Shown here one piece after another: positions 1 to 8,539 of a stretch of DNA of 64,000 nt (positions are counted from its first letter, which is position 1; each line of letters begins with the position of its first letter). The DNA lies in NCBI RefSeq assembly GCF_000832985.1, contig NZ_CP009920.1, forward strand, positions 4,086,501 to 4,150,500, read 5' to 3'. The stretch comes from Priestia megaterium NBRC 15308 = ATCC 14581. GTDB taxonomy: Bacteria > Bacillota > Bacilli > Bacillales > Bacillaceae_H. A program made the translations under genes and the position numbers. The notes under the pieces were generated by a model. That model saw only the letters and a program-made list of their open reading frames with translations, made no database searches and had not been told where the DNA came from.

Positions 1-606
1 GCAGACGTTGCTAGAAGGCCTTCTAATACACCGCAAGAACATGATAAATATCTTGCTATTGTGGAAGAAGAAGCGGAAAGAATTTCACAGTTAGTCAAAG
101 ATTTGTTTCAGCTGGCGCAGCTGGATCAGCATACGTTTTTTATTCAAAAACAAAAAGTAGAACTGGCTACGTATTTGCACACCATATGCGCGCATTTTCA
201 TTTAGCTTTAAAAGAAAAAGAGATGGATCTGGACATAAGCTGCTCTCAAGGTCTTTACATTTTACTAGATCCTGAAAGATTTCAGCAAGTGATTATCAAT
301 TTACTTGATAACGCAATGAAATATTCAAAAGAAGGGACTAAAATTGATTTGATTGTAAAAAAATCAGCTGAATCATTGACAATAACTCTTAAAGATCAAG
401 GAATAGGCATTCCAGAACAAGATCTGCCTTACGTATTTGACAAGCTATATCGAGTGGAAAAATCTCGCTCGAGAAAAAGCGGAGGATACGGATTAGGCTT
501 ATCAATTGTAAAGGAGATTGTAGAAGCTCATGGAGGAGAGATAACAATCATAAGCGAGAGGGGAAAAGGAACGACCGTAGAGATTGTATTAAGAGAGGAT
601 GGATAG
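1..606 (+). CDS. Sensor histidine kinase, C-terminal part (5' end outside window)
   Basis: The reading frame is open from base 1, so the gene begins upstream of the window. What remains is the end of the dimerisation helix followed by a full HATPase domain. The N box (NLLDNAMKYSKEG), the G1 box (DQGIGIP) and the F/G2 region (YVFDKLYRVEKS, then GYGLGLSIVKEIVEAHGG) are intact. The phospho-accepting histidine lies outside the window. The protein would autophosphorylate and pass phosphate to the response regulator whose gene overlaps or abuts its stop. The signal cannot be read because the sensor part is missing. The neighbouring copper genes make metal or envelope stress possible, but CsoR is the obvious copper sensor here. 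Confidence 0.9.
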   Translation, partial: ADVARRPSNTPQEHDKYLAIVEEEAERISQLVKDLFQLAQLDQHTFFIQKQKVELATYLHTICAHFHLALKEKEMDLDISCSQGLYILLDPERFQQVIINLLDNAMKYSKEGTKIDLIVKKSAESLTITLKDQGIGIPEQDLPYVFDKLYRVEKSRSRKSGGYGLGLSIVKEIVEAHGGEITIISERGKGTTVEIVLREDG

Positions 607-607
607 G

Positions 608-1288
608 ATGGCCACTATTTTATTAGTAGATGATGAAGCAAGGATGCTGGATTTACTAGAACTTTATCTGCTGCCAAACGGATTTACATGTATAAAATTT
701 GAAAGGGGCACAGAAGCGCTGCGCTATCTTTATGAAGGTAACAAAGCAGATTTGATGTTATTAGATATTATGATGCCAAGCGAAGATGGGTGGGAGATTT
801 GTCAAAAAGTAAGAAAAATGTCTGATCTACCGGTCATTATGCTCACAGCCCGCAGCCAAACGTTAGATGTAGTAAAAGGATTAAATATAGGGGCAGACGA
901 CTATATTACTAAACCGTTTAGCGAAGAAGAATTGGTTGCACGCATCAGCGCGGTTCTTAGACGTTCCTTAAAAGAAAAGAATGAAATCACCTATAAAGGC
1001 TTAGTATGGAGCAAGGAAGACCACGTATTACAATATAAAAATCAGTACATTCAAGTGACCCCTAAAGAGTTTGAATTAGTGGGATTACTTCTTCAGCATT
1101 TAAATCGTGTGTTCAGCCGGGACGACTTGCTTGTGTTAGTGTGGGGATATGAGGCTGAGATTGGAGATCGTACTATTGACTCTCACGTGCGAAATGTTCG
1201 GGATAAGCTTAGAAAAGCGGGTTTTCCTGTAGACGAATACCTGCAAACCGTATGGGGAATAGGCTATAAGTGGGTTGATGTTAGTTGA
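608..1288 (+). CDS. OmpR-family response regulator
   Basis: A two-domain regulator of about 226 residues. The receiver domain has the acidic pair D8/D9 (LLVDDE), the phospho-acceptor D53 in LLDIMMP and the conserved lysine in YITKPF. The C-terminal winged helix has the typical ending (RTIDSHVRNVRDKLRK, then TVWGIGYKW). An ATG at 599 overlaps the kinase stop. The ATG at 608 sits about 9 bases after a GAGAGG ribosome site and gives the usual MATILLVDDE start, so I prefer it. The gene is co-transcribed with the upstream kinase. Its targets cannot be read from sequence. Confidence 0.92.
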   Translation: MATILLVDDEARMLDLLELYLLPNGFTCIKFERGTEALRYLYEGNKADLMLLDIMMPSEDGWEICQKVRKMSDLPVIMLTARSQTLDVVKGLNIGADDYITKPFSEEELVARISAVLRRSLKEKNEITYKGLVWSKEDHVLQYKNQYIQVTPKEFELVGLLLQHLNRVFSRDDLLVLVWGYEAEIGDRTIDSHVRNVRDKLRKAGFPVDEYLQTVWGIGYKWVDVS

Positions 1289-1347
1289 AAATGATATGAG
1301 CATAGCTATCGAAATTGGTGAAAAGATAAAGTAAGCGACCTTTTCCC

Positions 1348-1377
1348 TTTACATAGGGTAGGGGGGTATAGTATGAT
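1348..1377 (+). promoter_or_regulatory. csoR promoter with copper operator in the spacer
   Basis: TTTACA at 1348-1353 and TATGAT at 1372-1377 are separated by 18 bases, a plausible sigma-A promoter. The spacer carries GGGTAGGGGGGTAT (1356-1369), a G-rich CsoR-type half-site ending in GGTAT like the operator before copA. Operator within the promoter spacer fits repression by apo-CsoR and relief by Cu(I). The promoter assignment is inference. Confidence 0.6.
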
Positions 1378-1401
1378 GAAGTCATGAAGGGAGGATGTTA
1401 G

Positions 1402-1734
1402 ATGGTCGAAGCGAATCACATGAACAGTGAAGAAAAATGTTGTACGATAAATAGTGAAAGAAAAAGTCACCATTCTCCAGAAGTGAAAAAAAATCTAACA
1501 AGCCGATTAAATCGAATTGAAGGACAAATTCGAGGAATTAAAGGATTAATCGAAAAAGATACGTATTGTGACGACGTGATTACTCAAATCGCAGCTGCGC
1601 AGTCTGCTTTAAATAGTGTAAGTAAAATTTTGCTTGAAGGTCACTTGAAGCATTGCATTGTAGAACGTGTGCAAGATGGTGATGAAGAAGTAGTGGATGA
1701 ATTATTAACAACCATTAAACGATTAATGAAATAA
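1402..1734 (+). CDS. csoR: Copper-sensing transcriptional repressor CsoR
   Basis: A 110-residue all-helical DUF156/CsoR protein. The Cu(I) ligands of the family are visible: Cys in DTYCDDV and the His and Cys in LKHCIV. The conserved RLNRIEGQIRGI helix precedes them. The N-terminal 30 residues are a Lys/His/Cys-rich tail (EEKCC, SHHS), a common extension. In the family, copper binding releases the repressor from GC-rich operators. The gene opens a csoR-copZ-copA cluster, with G-rich operator sequences both before itself and before copA. An AGGGAGG ribosome site lies 7 bases before the ATG. RcnR/FrmR relatives are possible by fold, but the C-H-C pattern and copZ/copA neighbours make CsoR secure. 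Confidence 0.93.
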   Translation: MVEANHMNSEEKCCTINSERKSHHSPEVKKNLTSRLNRIEGQIRGIKGLIEKDTYCDDVITQIAAAQSALNSVSKILLEGHLKHCIVERVQDGDEEVVDELLTTIKRLMK

Positions 1735-1748
1735 AGGAGATGCTAAAA

Positions 1749-1955
1749 ATGGAAAACGTAACATTATCGGTACAAGGAATGTCTTGCGGTCATTGCGTCA
1801 AAGCTGTTGAAGGCGGCGTAGGCGAACTTAATGGCGTTAAAAGCGTAGAAGTAAGCTTAGAAGATGCAAAAGTAACAGTTGCATTTGATCCAAGTCAAGT
1901 AACGGTCGAAGATATTAAAGAAGCTATCGATGACCAAGGTTATGACGTAGCATAA
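1749..1955 (+). CDS. copZ: Copper chaperone CopZ
   Basis: A 68-residue single heavy-metal-associated (HMA) domain with the Cu(I)-binding MxCxxC motif (GMSCGHC) near residue 10 and the typical FDPSQV and DQGYDV stretches. It carries Cu(I) to CopA in the cytoplasm. An in-frame ATG at 1740 overlaps the ribosome site AAAGGAG (1733-1739). The ATG at 1749 has proper spacing and gives the standard MENVTLSVQGM start, so I chose it. The gene follows csoR by 14 bases and is surely co-transcribed. Confidence 0.93.
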   Translation: MENVTLSVQGMSCGHCVKAVEGGVGELNGVKSVEVSLEDAKVTVAFDPSQVTVEDIKEAIDDQGYDVA

Positions 1956-1963
1956 ACAGCATC

Positions 1964-1985
1964 GCGTGCGAATACCTTCGCACGC
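1964..1985 (+). terminator. GC-rich hairpin between copZ and copA
   Basis: GCGTGCGAA (1964-1972) and TTCGCACGC (1977-1985) form a perfect 9-bp stem with a 4-base loop. The following T-tract is weak (TTGATTT). It could be a partial terminator or an mRNA-stabilising 3' end that makes copZ more abundant than copA. Confidence 0.55.
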
Positions 1986-2000
1986 TTGATTTAGGAAAAA

Positions 2001-2023
2001 TATATACCCCTAATAGGTATATA
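2001..2023 (+). promoter_or_regulatory. CsoR operator upstream of copA
   Basis: TATATACC (2001-2008) and GGTATATA (2016-2023) are perfect 8-base inverted arms around CCTAATA. The site reads ATACCCCTAATAGGTAT, which resembles the CsoR boxes known before Bacillus copZA. It lies 18 bases before the copA start, suggesting that copA can be controlled separately from csoR-copZ. Confidence 0.7.
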
Positions 2024-2040
2024 ACAGGAGGCGAAGCGTG

Positions 2041-4458
2041 ATGAGTGACAAACAAAAAGAAGCCACCTTGCAAATTACGGGTATGACATGTGCAGCGTGT
2101 TCTAACCGAATTGAAAAAGGATTAAAAAAAATAGAAGGTGTAAAAGAAGCAAACGTAAATTTGGCTTTGGAAAGATCTACTATCATATTTGATCCGTCTA
2201 AAACAAGTCCACAGGCCTTTGAAGAAAAAATCGAAAAGCTTGGGTACGGAGTTGTAAGTGAAAAAGTCGAATTTGCTATTACGGGCATGACATGCGCCGC
2301 TTGTTCGACTCGTATTGAAAAAGGGTTAAACAAATTAGAAGGCGTGACAAAGGCAAGTGTTAACCTTGCTTTAGAAACGGCTTCTGTTGAATACAGCCCT
2401 TCTCAAATAGCTCCGCAAGATATAACGCAGCGAGTTGAAAAGCTTGGATACGGAGCAAAGCTAAAGTCGGAAGAAAAAGAAGAAGAGCAAAGCTATAGAG
2501 AAAAAGAACTGAGTAAACAAAAAGGAAAATTTTGGTTTTCATTTATTTTAAGCGTACCGTTATTATGGGCAATGGTTAGTCATTTTACGTTTACGTCGTT
2601 TATTCCTTTACCTCATATGCTGATGAATCCATGGGTTCAGCTCGCTTTAGCTACGCCTGTTCAATTCGTGGTAGGGAAGCAATTTTATGTAGGCGCATTT
2701 AAAGCTCTGCGTAACAAAAGTGCCAACATGGATGTTTTAGTAGCACTAGGCACAAGCGCAGCTTATTTTTACAGTCTATACTTTTCTCTTAAATCACTGG
2801 GGTCATCTGCTCATACGAATCAGCTTTACTATGAAACGAGCGCTATATTGATTACGCTGATTCTTTTAGGGAAATTATTTGAAGCAAACGCCAAAGGCCG
2901 TTCTTCAGAGGCAATTAAAAAGATGATGGGCTTACAGGCTAAAACGGCCGTTGTCATAAGAGGCGGAGCGGAAGTTGAAATTCCAGTGGAAGAAGTCCAA
3001 AAAGGCGAAGTTATTTTTATTAAGCCTGGTGAAAAAGTGCCTGTAGACGGGGAGATTATTGAAGGGCAATCGGCCTTAGATGAGTCCATGCTGACAGGTG
3101 AAAGTGTACCGGTAGATAAAAACATTGGAGATAAAGTAATTGGAGCTACACTCAATAAAAATGGTTTTCTAAAAATAAAAGCTACAAACGTTGGCAGGGA
3201 GACGGCGCTTGCGCAAATTATTAAAGTAGTAGAAGAAGCGCAGGGTTCTAAAGCGCCTATTCAGCGATTAGCTGATTATATCTCAGGTATATTCGTGCCA
3301 ATTGTAGTCGGAATTGCACTTCTTACTTTCTTTGTTTGGTATATTTGGATTGCGCCTGGCGAATTTGCACCGGCTTTAGAAAAGCTTATTGCCGTATTAG
3401 TGATTGCATGTCCATGCGCGTTAGGCTTAGCTACTCCAACTTCCATTATGGCGGGGTCGGGCCGCGCAGCAGAATTTGGTATTTTGTTTAAAGGCGGCGA
3501 GCATTTAGAAGCAACGCATAAAATCGATACGATTCTTTTAGATAAAACGGGAACTGTTACAAATGGAACTCCCGAGTTAACCGATGTACGTATTGCACAA
3601 GGCTACGAAGAAAATGAGCTATTGCAGTTAGTTGCATCGGCTGAGCGTTTGTCGGAGCATCCTCTCGCTCAAGCACTCGTAGCAGGTATAAAAAATAAAG
3701 GTATAGAGATTCAAGATCCGTTATCTTTTGAAGCTATTCCAGGGTATGGAGTGAAAGCAACTGTACAAGAGCGAAAGCTGTTAGTGGGAACAAGAAAGCT
3801 TATGAATCAACATAAAGTGAATATTGATACAGCCTTAGAAGAAATGACAAATTTAGAACGAGAAGGAAAAACGGCTATGCTCGTTGCTCTTGACGGAAAG
3901 TATGCCGGCATGCTTGCTGTCGCAGATACCATTAAAGCGACTTCTAAAGAAGCAGTTTCCAGGTTAAAAGAAATGGGCTTAGAAGTGATGATGATTACAG
4001 GTGATAATCGTCAAACAGCTCAGGCTATTGGGATGCAAGCGGGTATTGAGCACGTTATAGCAGAAGTGTTGCCAGAAGGCAAAGCAGAAGAAGTGAAAAA
4101 GCTTCAGCAGCAAGGTAAAAAAGTCGCAATGGTAGGAGACGGTATTAATGATGCTCCTGCACTTGCGCTAGCTGATATTGGAATGGCCATCGGAACAGGA
4201 ACGGATGTAGCGATGGAAGCCGCTGATATTACGTTGATGCGAGGAGACTTGATGAGCATTGCAGATGCGATTGAAATGAGTAGAAAAACGATTTCTAATA
4301 TTAAGCAAAATTTATTCTGGGCAATGGGCTACAACACGCTTGGTATTCCAATTGCAGCAGTTGGGCTGTTAGCCCCTTGGGTCGCTGGAGCCGCGATGGC
4401 CTTTAGTTCTGTATCGGTTGTATTAAATGCACTGCGATTGCAGAGAGTGAGGCTATAA
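2041..4458 (+). CDS. copA: Cu(+)-exporting P1B-type ATPase CopA
   Basis: An 805-residue copper pump. Two N-terminal HMA domains each carry MTCAACS (C17/C20 and C85/C88). These are followed by the membrane helices and actuator motif TGES, the transmembrane CPC metal site (IACPCALG, about residue 457), the phosphorylation motif DKTGT (D501), the HP motif (SEHPLA) and the hinge [10 protein letters not shown]. It expels cytoplasmic Cu(I) using ATP and receives metal from CopZ. GTG 2038 and ATG 2041 are both in frame. The AGGAGG at 2026-2031 is better spaced for 2041. The gene is preceded by its own CsoR-like operator and followed by a 24-codon ORF. Confidence 0.95.
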   Translation: MSDKQKEATLQITGMTCAACSNRIEKGLKKIEGVKEANVNLALERSTIIFDPSKTSPQAFEEKIEKLGYGVVSEKVEFAITGMTCAACSTRIEKGLNKLEGVTKASVNLALETASVEYSPSQIAPQDITQRVEKLGYGAKLKSEEKEEEQSYREKELSKQKGKFWFSFILSVPLLWAMVSHFTFTSFIPLPHMLMNPWVQLALATPVQFVVGKQFYVGAFKALRNKSANMDVLVALGTSAAYFYSLYFSLKSLGSSAHTNQLYYETSAILITLILLGKLFEANAKGRSSEAIKKMMGLQAKTAVVIRGGAEVEIPVEEVQKGEVIFIKPGEKVPVDGEIIEGQSALDESMLTGESVPVDKNIGDKVIGATLNKNGFLKIKATNVGRETALAQIIKVVEEAQGSKAPIQRLADYISGIFVPIVVGIALLTFFVWYIWIAPGEFAPALEKLIAVLVIACPCALGLATPTSIMAGSGRAAEFGILFKGGEHLEATHKIDTILLDKTGTVTNGTPELTDVRIAQGYEENELLQLVASAERLSEHPLAQALVAGIKNKGIEIQDPLSFEAIPGYGVKATVQERKLLVGTRKLMNQHKVNIDTALEEMTNLEREGKTAMLVALDGKYAGMLAVADTIKATSKEAVSRLKEMGLEVMMITGDNRQTAQAIGMQAGIEHVIAEVLPEGKAEEVKKLQQQGKKVAMVGDGINDAPALALADIGMAIGTGTDVAMEAADITLMRGDLMSIADAIEMSRKTISNIKQNLFWAMGYNTLGIPIAAVGLLAPWVAGAAMAFSSVSVVLNALRLQRVRL

Positions 4459-4461
4459 GAT

Positions 4462-4536
4462 ATGAAAAAATGGATCGTCTCAGCTATTTTGTACGTGCTC
4501 GCAGTCATAGCAGTATATGCTATTTGGGCAATATAA
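4462..4536 (+). CDS. 24-aa single-span membrane peptide after copA
   Basis: An ORF of 24 codons starts 3 bases after the copA stop, with a GTGAGG ribosome-site-like stretch 9 bases before its ATG. The peptide starts MKKW and is otherwise almost entirely hydrophobic (residues 5-24), so it could form one membrane helix. Its position suggests co-translation with CopA and a possible small-subunit role like other transporter-associated microproteins. I do not recognise a family. Function is unknown, and translation is inferred only from spacing and composition. Confidence 0.5.
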   Translation: MKKWIVSAILYVLAVIAVYAIWAI

Positions 4537-4588
4537 ACTAAAAAATATTAGAGTCATCGAGTCATTCTCGGTGAAAGTGATCTAAAAG

Positions 4589-4622
4589 CAAAGCTGCTAA
4601 AGAATATTCTTTAGCAGCTTTG
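4589..4622. terminator. Bidirectional terminator (perfect 17-bp palindrome)
   Basis: CAAAGCTGCTAAAGAAT (4589-4605) is followed directly by its reverse complement (4606-4622). It ends the copper operon on the plus strand and contains the stop codon of the minus-strand gene that ends at 4597, so it serves both. Confidence 0.75.
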
Positions 4623-5025
4623 TTAAGTGCAAGGAATTTTTTTGATTCAATTCATACCCTTTAAGATGAAGGTCTTCTGGGTGTTTTTGCTGAGCAATTA
4701 ACACATCACGTCCATCATCCATAATCCAAATGAAATAATGACGGCTAGAACCATCTCCATAGGTAATGGTCATTTTGCAATCGATGCTCCCAGCAGATTC
4801 TTCATCTAAGAGAAGTTTCATATGCTGCGCTTTTTTTATACTGTTAGTGAATGCATTCATATCTTGTTCATCGATAAATGTTTTGAGCGTTTTCATTTTA
4901 ATGGACGTTACTTCTATTTTTTGTACGCTAGATGAGAGAGTGGAGTGTGCGGAAGCAAAAGGGGCTCCTATCACCAAGCTAAACGCAAGTAACAGTGAGG
5001 ACAGAGCAAAGCGTATTTTTAGCAT
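4597..5025 (-). CDS. Secreted protein of unknown function
   Basis: A 142-residue protein with a clear signal peptide: a basic start, the hydrophobic stretch SSLLLAFSLVIGA and an AxA-type cleavage site (FASA-HS) near residue 27. The mature part of about 115 residues has alternating strands and helices (KMTITYGDGSSRHYFIWIMDDG), with one cysteine. I do not recognise a family. It lies convergent to the copper operon and shares its terminator. The ribosome site AAGGAGG is well placed on the minus strand. It is likely released or attached to the wall. Nothing in it suggests metal binding. Confidence 0.75.
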   Translation of the reverse strand: MLKIRFALSSLLLAFSLVIGAPFASAHSTLSSSVQKIEVTSIKMKTLKTFIDEQDMNAFTNSIKKAQHMKLLLDEESAGSIDCKMTITYGDGSSRHYFIWIMDDGRDVLIAQQKHPEDLHLKGYELNQKNSLHLTKLLKNIL

Positions 5026-5253
5026 GTTTCTTTCCTCCTTTTATTTTTATATTTTTTCCTTATGGTAAGTGATTCATACGAGGGCCTTTTTTAGGCACAG
5101 GAATTATTCGTGCCCAATTACCTTCATCTTCACAAAATCTGCACAAATTCTGGCTACAATAAAGAAAAGAAGAAGAGTAGGCAAAGGTAAGTTGTTTCTA
5201 ATGATTAAATGATTTTTATTTTAAAGTTTATTATGTGGAAAAGAGGGACTGTT

Positions 5254-5811
5254 ATGAAAAAACAGCTATTTATTCTTGGGGCATCTGTCATTATTGGACT
5301 AAGCGGATGCGGAAACGATTCTAGTCATGAAAAGCCTTCAGCTGACAAAAATGAATCCATGCACGATCACTCAGAGATGAATCACTCTAGTTCAGGAGAG
5401 GTTCCAAAAGGATTAAAAAAAGCAGAGAATCCAACATATAAAGTTGGAGATAAAGCCGTTATAAAAGCAGATCATATGAAAGGCATGAACGGGGCTGAAG
5501 CAACGATTGTTGGTGCTTACGATACTACGGCCTATACCGTTTCGTATACGCCAAAGACTGGCGGAAAAAAAGTAAAAAATCATAAGTGGGTTATTCAAGA
5601 AGAAATAAAAGGTGCGGGTAACGAGCAGTTAAAGCCAGGTAGCGAAGTAACGCTTGAAGCAGATCATATGAAAGGTATGAAAGGGGCAAAAGCAACGATT
5701 GATTCAGCCGAAAAAACAACGGTATACATGGTAGACTACGCACCGACTACAGGCGGAGAGAAAGTAAAAAATCACAAGTGGGTAACCGAAAGTGAACTTT
5801 CAGCCAAATAG
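5254..5811 (+). CDS. ydhK: YdhK-family lipoprotein with two DUF1541 repeats
   Basis: A 185-residue lipoprotein. The signal peptide ends in the lipobox LSGC, so it is anchored to the outer face of the membrane. A His/Met/Asp-rich linker (MHDHSEMNHSS) comes next and could bind metal. Two tandem copies of a module of about 60 residues follow, each carrying ADHMKGM and ending KVKNHKWV. This is the DUF1541 domain of the YdhK family. In-frame codons upstream reach 5209, but GAGGG before the ATG at 5254 and the signal peptide fix the start there. The His/Met content and neighbouring cop genes suggest a copper-related envelope role, which is inference. Confidence 0.85.
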   Translation: MKKQLFILGASVIIGLSGCGNDSSHEKPSADKNESMHDHSEMNHSSSGEVPKGLKKAENPTYKVGDKAVIKADHMKGMNGAEATIVGAYDTTAYTVSYTPKTGGKKVKNHKWVIQEEIKGAGNEQLKPGSEVTLEADHMKGMKGAKATIDSAEKTTVYMVDYAPTTGGEKVKNHKWVTESELSAK

Positions 5812-5827
5812 ACTGTTAGTGAAAAAA

Positions 5828-5990
5828 GAGGCTAGTACAAAAGTGTTTTAGGTGAAGGAAGATCCGAACGATGAATCGAGATTCTTGATTGAGAATCTCG
5901 ATTCATCGTTCGGATTTTTTCGTTGTTATGGTGAATGTAGGTGGTTGCTTCTAGCTGTAGTTTGGATTGATTTTTTTATGACTCAATCTC
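5828..5990 (+). repeat. Dispersed 3'-end repeat, copy R1 (includes terminator)
   Basis: Begins GAGGCTAGTACAAAA, 17 bases after the ydhK stop. It contains a hairpin with perfect 24-base arms (5862-5885 and 5892-5915, starting ATCCGAACGATGAATCG) followed by six T. It then runs through GTTATGGTGAATGTAGG and CTTCTAGCTG and ends at ATGACTCAATCTC. The hairpin is an intrinsic terminator for ydhK. Six related copies lie elsewhere in the window. Confidence 0.85.
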
Positions 5991-6140
5991 TTTTTGTTTA
6001 CTTCTTGTTTTATGTTTTATCATGAGGGATTTCTTGCATGATGGATGAAGAAAACGCATGTTTCTTTCAAAAGAAGTTGTGGTATTAAGTAGAATGCTAC
6101 GGTAATAAAACGAACAAACTACTGATGAAAGGAGCTAGCT

Positions 6141-7448
6141 ATGAGTGAACATACAGTAAAGCGAACAGGACGCACACGATGGTTCATTTCATCTTTGTTA
6201 AGCAGTATGATTATTTTAAATTATTTTGATCGTGTAGCGGTGTCAGTGGCCGCTCCTGCAATACAAGATGCATTTCACTTAACGGGAACAGAGCTCGGAA
6301 TTGTCTTTTCTATTTATACGTATTCTTATACGATCATGCAAATACCTGCCGGAAGCTTGCTTGATCGGTTCGGAGTAGCATGGGTAACAAGAGTGGGTAT
6401 GGTGATTTGGAGTTTATTAACGATGTCCATGGCATTTTTGCAAGGAAAACTTCTTCTCTATATCGTTCGATTTTTAATAGGAATAATGAGTGCTTCAGCT
6501 TTTCCAGCAGCGTCGAAAGCTACGTCTCTATGGTTTCCTCCAAACGAAAGAAGCTTGCCAAATTCTTTGTTTGATTCAGCGGCAAAATTTTCAAATGTAC
6601 TTGGCGCGCCTCTTGTGGCATTTCTCATCACTAAATTTGATTGGCGCACAGCATTTTTATCCATTGGAATGATAAACGTGCTGTTTACGCTGCTGTTTTG
6701 GTTTTATTACGAAAAACCAGAAAAGCATAGACGCATATCAGATGATGAGCTGAAGTATATTCAAGAAAATAATTTAAATGCGAACGATGAACAAACATCA
6801 AAATTTTTACATACCTTAAAAGTCTTATTTACAAATCGAAAAGTTTGGGGGCTAATGATTGGGTTTACAGGCTATGGATATACGTTTAATTTACTGTTAA
6901 CGTGGCTGCCAACTTTTTTAAAAGAGAAATACGGCATGGATATCATGTCATCGGGTCTGCTTACGGCAGTCCCTTGGCTAATTGCTACATTTGCTGGCAT
7001 TTTAGTTGGCGGTTGGCTTGTTGATTACCTCATAAAAAAAGGATATAACAGTCAAAAAGTATATCGCACGATCATTGTTGTAGGATTATGCTTAGGGTTT
7101 GTTTTTTTAGGTTCTATTTTCACCAATAGTGTTGTAGTAGCGATGATTTGTATCTCGATTGGACTGGCAGGTATATCTGCAACTGCACCAATCGGCTGGT
7201 CAATTTCTGCTGAAATTGCGCCTGCAGGCTCCATTTCTCTTCTCAGTTCTATTGTTAATTTAGCTAATAATTTGTTTGGTGGAATTATAGCTACAGCTTT
7301 AACGGGATATCTTTTGGATAAAACCGGTTCTTTTAATCTAAGCTTTATTGTAGCGGGAATTGTATTGTTGCTAGGCTTAATTTTTTATATTTATGTGTTG
7401 GGAGATATTAAACAAATTAAAATTCCAAAAAAACAAAGTACGAAGTAA
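6141..7448 (+). CDS. MFS transporter, anion:cation symporter (ACS) type
   Basis: 435 residues with 12 predicted membrane segments. Hallmarks of the sugar-acid/hexuronate-like ACS group are visible: NYFDRVAVSVAAP in helix 1, the loop motif GSLLDRFGVAW, and a long central cytoplasmic loop. A GAAAGGAG ribosome site precedes the ATG. The substrate is not decidable from sequence, though hexuronates, glucarate or other organic anions are typical. It is flanked by the R1 repeat and its own terminator, so it is a single-gene unit. The 150 bases between R1 and this gene hold no other recognisable element. Confidence 0.85.
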   Translation: MSEHTVKRTGRTRWFISSLLSSMIILNYFDRVAVSVAAPAIQDAFHLTGTELGIVFSIYTYSYTIMQIPAGSLLDRFGVAWVTRVGMVIWSLLTMSMAFLQGKLLLYIVRFLIGIMSASAFPAASKATSLWFPPNERSLPNSLFDSAAKFSNVLGAPLVAFLITKFDWRTAFLSIGMINVLFTLLFWFYYEKPEKHRRISDDELKYIQENNLNANDEQTSKFLHTLKVLFTNRKVWGLMIGFTGYGYTFNLLLTWLPTFLKEKYGMDIMSSGLLTAVPWLIATFAGILVGGWLVDYLIKKGYNSQKVYRTIIVVGLCLGFVFLGSIFTNSVVVAMICISIGLAGISATAPIGWSISAEIAPAGSISLLSSIVNLANNLFGGIIATALTGYLLDKTGSFNLSFIVAGIVLLLGLIFYIYVLGDIKQIKIPKKQSTK

Positions 7449-7476
7449 AACCCCATGACACGCTATGGGGTTTTAC
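7445..7476 (+). terminator. Intrinsic terminator after the MFS gene
   Basis: GTAAAACCCCAT and ATGGGGTTTTAC pair perfectly over 12 bp around an 8-base loop, directly after the stop codon, and are followed by TTTT. Confidence 0.85.
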
Positions 7477-7741
7477 TTTTGATTATAAATAACGACCTTG
7501 CTCATGCACTTAGGGATGTGAAAAAGTCTAGTCTTCTGATCTGATGCTATTAAAAGGAGAAACAAGATGAATTGGTTTGTTTGAAACATATGATAGGGAC
7601 TTGTTTTAAAACAGAATTGTTGGTATAGCATGTTCTTAAAAAGGTTAAGATGATTTTTATGAAGAAATTCTGTGTCTATTTTTGTGATTTCAGCAGAAGT
7701 AGATATAAACCGCACTATAAAAAATAGAAAGGCAGAGGAAC

Positions 7742-7921
7742 ATGAATCATAAAGAAAGTGAAAACAATACTGAGTTAAATCAAAGTCATTTGTTAAAGGA
7801 GCCTCAACGTATAGAATTATCTAAGTATCAAATTTTAAAAGCACTGATACCTGTTATTATACTTGGGATTGTCGTTTTAGTTGCCGTATTACAAAATGAT
7901 GGTCTTCTTAATTGGATTTAG
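7742..7921 (+). CDS. 59-aa single-pass membrane protein
   Basis: A 60-codon ORF with an AGAGG ribosome site just upstream. The first 33 residues are polar and acidic. Residues 35-50 form one hydrophobic helix (IPVIILGIVVLVAVL) and a short tail follows. I do not recognise the family. It stands alone between the MFS gene and a ferredoxin gene in the same direction. No function is assigned. Confidence 0.6.
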   Translation: MNHKESENNTELNQSHLLKEPQRIELSKYQILKALIPVIILGIVVLVAVLQNDGLLNWI

Positions 7922-7995
7922 GCATGCAATAAAAAGAAACTGCATATAGTATAATTCAAATCGCTTGTACACAGTAGAGGGAAAGAGGGAGATAC

Positions 7996-8316
7996 ATGCC
8001 AAGAGTAACCGTTTTAGGATATGGAAGTTTTGAAGTGGCAAAAGGAAAAAAGCTTGTCTTGGCACTCGAAGACAACGGTATAAATATTCTTCATCGATGC
8101 GGCGGGAAAGCTAAATGCACGACTTGCAGGGTAGAAGTGCTTGAAGGTGAATATTGTGATTTAACACACGCAGAGAAAAATGCATACTCAGAAAGTTCAA
8201 TTGAAGATCACTTGCGCTTATCATGTCAAATTCGTGTAAATGAAGATATCACCGTTCGGCCCATATTAACGGTAGAGAACTCAGGGCGAGAAGCAGGACC
8301 TCGACCCGCAGAGTAG
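7996..8316 (+). CDS. 2Fe-2S ferredoxin (plant/adrenodoxin fold)
   Basis: A 106-residue protein with the [2Fe-2S] signature CGGKAKCTTC plus a fourth cysteine in LRLSCQIR. The N-terminal strand pair (VTVLGYGSFEVAKGKKL) and the C-terminal RPIL strand complete the fold. It acts as a soluble electron carrier. No oxygenase or reductase lies beside it, so its partner is not evident. A GGGAGA ribosome site precedes the ATG, and a strong terminator follows. Confidence 0.88.
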   Translation: MPRVTVLGYGSFEVAKGKKLVLALEDNGINILHRCGGKAKCTTCRVEVLEGEYCDLTHAEKNAYSESSIEDHLRLSCQIRVNEDITVRPILTVENSGREAGPRPAE

Positions 8317-8328
8317 TCCTGTAATCGC

Positions 8329-8367
8329 AAAAAGCAGCGTGTGGAATGTTCAGCATGCTGCTTTTTT
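8329..8367 (+). terminator. Intrinsic terminator after ferredoxin gene
   Basis: AAAAAGCAGC (8329-8338) pairs with GCTGCTTTTT (8357-8366), ending in a T-tract. Confidence 0.85.
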
Positions 8368-8384
8368 CATTTTTATTAAAAAAT

Positions 8385-8422
8385 AACAAGAACAGCTGCG
8401 GGGAGAAAAAGCTGTTCTTGTT
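8385..8422 (-). terminator. Terminator of the minus-strand PG-binding gene
   Basis: AACAAGAACAGC (8385-8396) and GCTGTTCTTGTT (8411-8422) form perfect 12-bp arms. Read on the minus strand they are followed by TTATTTTTT, about 120 bases past the stop of the gene ending at 8540. Confidence 0.7.
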
Positions 8423-8539
8423 CAAGTAAAATACCTACGGAATGATTCCTTTAAATTTTAGCATTCTGTAAGAGAAGTAGTAAATCACTCAAAAGAGTAA
8501 TTATGAAGGCTTTTTTCGAACCGTTATTTGTAAATAGGT

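Noticed and set aside
7567-7584. Five-codon ORF (MNWFV) behind a strong AAAAGGAG site
   Set aside because: Too short to support as a gene and nothing related follows in frame. Possibly a degenerate remnant.
7473-7715. 80-codon minus-strand ORF after the MFS gene
   Set aside because: No ribosome site, unusual composition and overlap with the terminator of the plus-strand gene. Likely chance.
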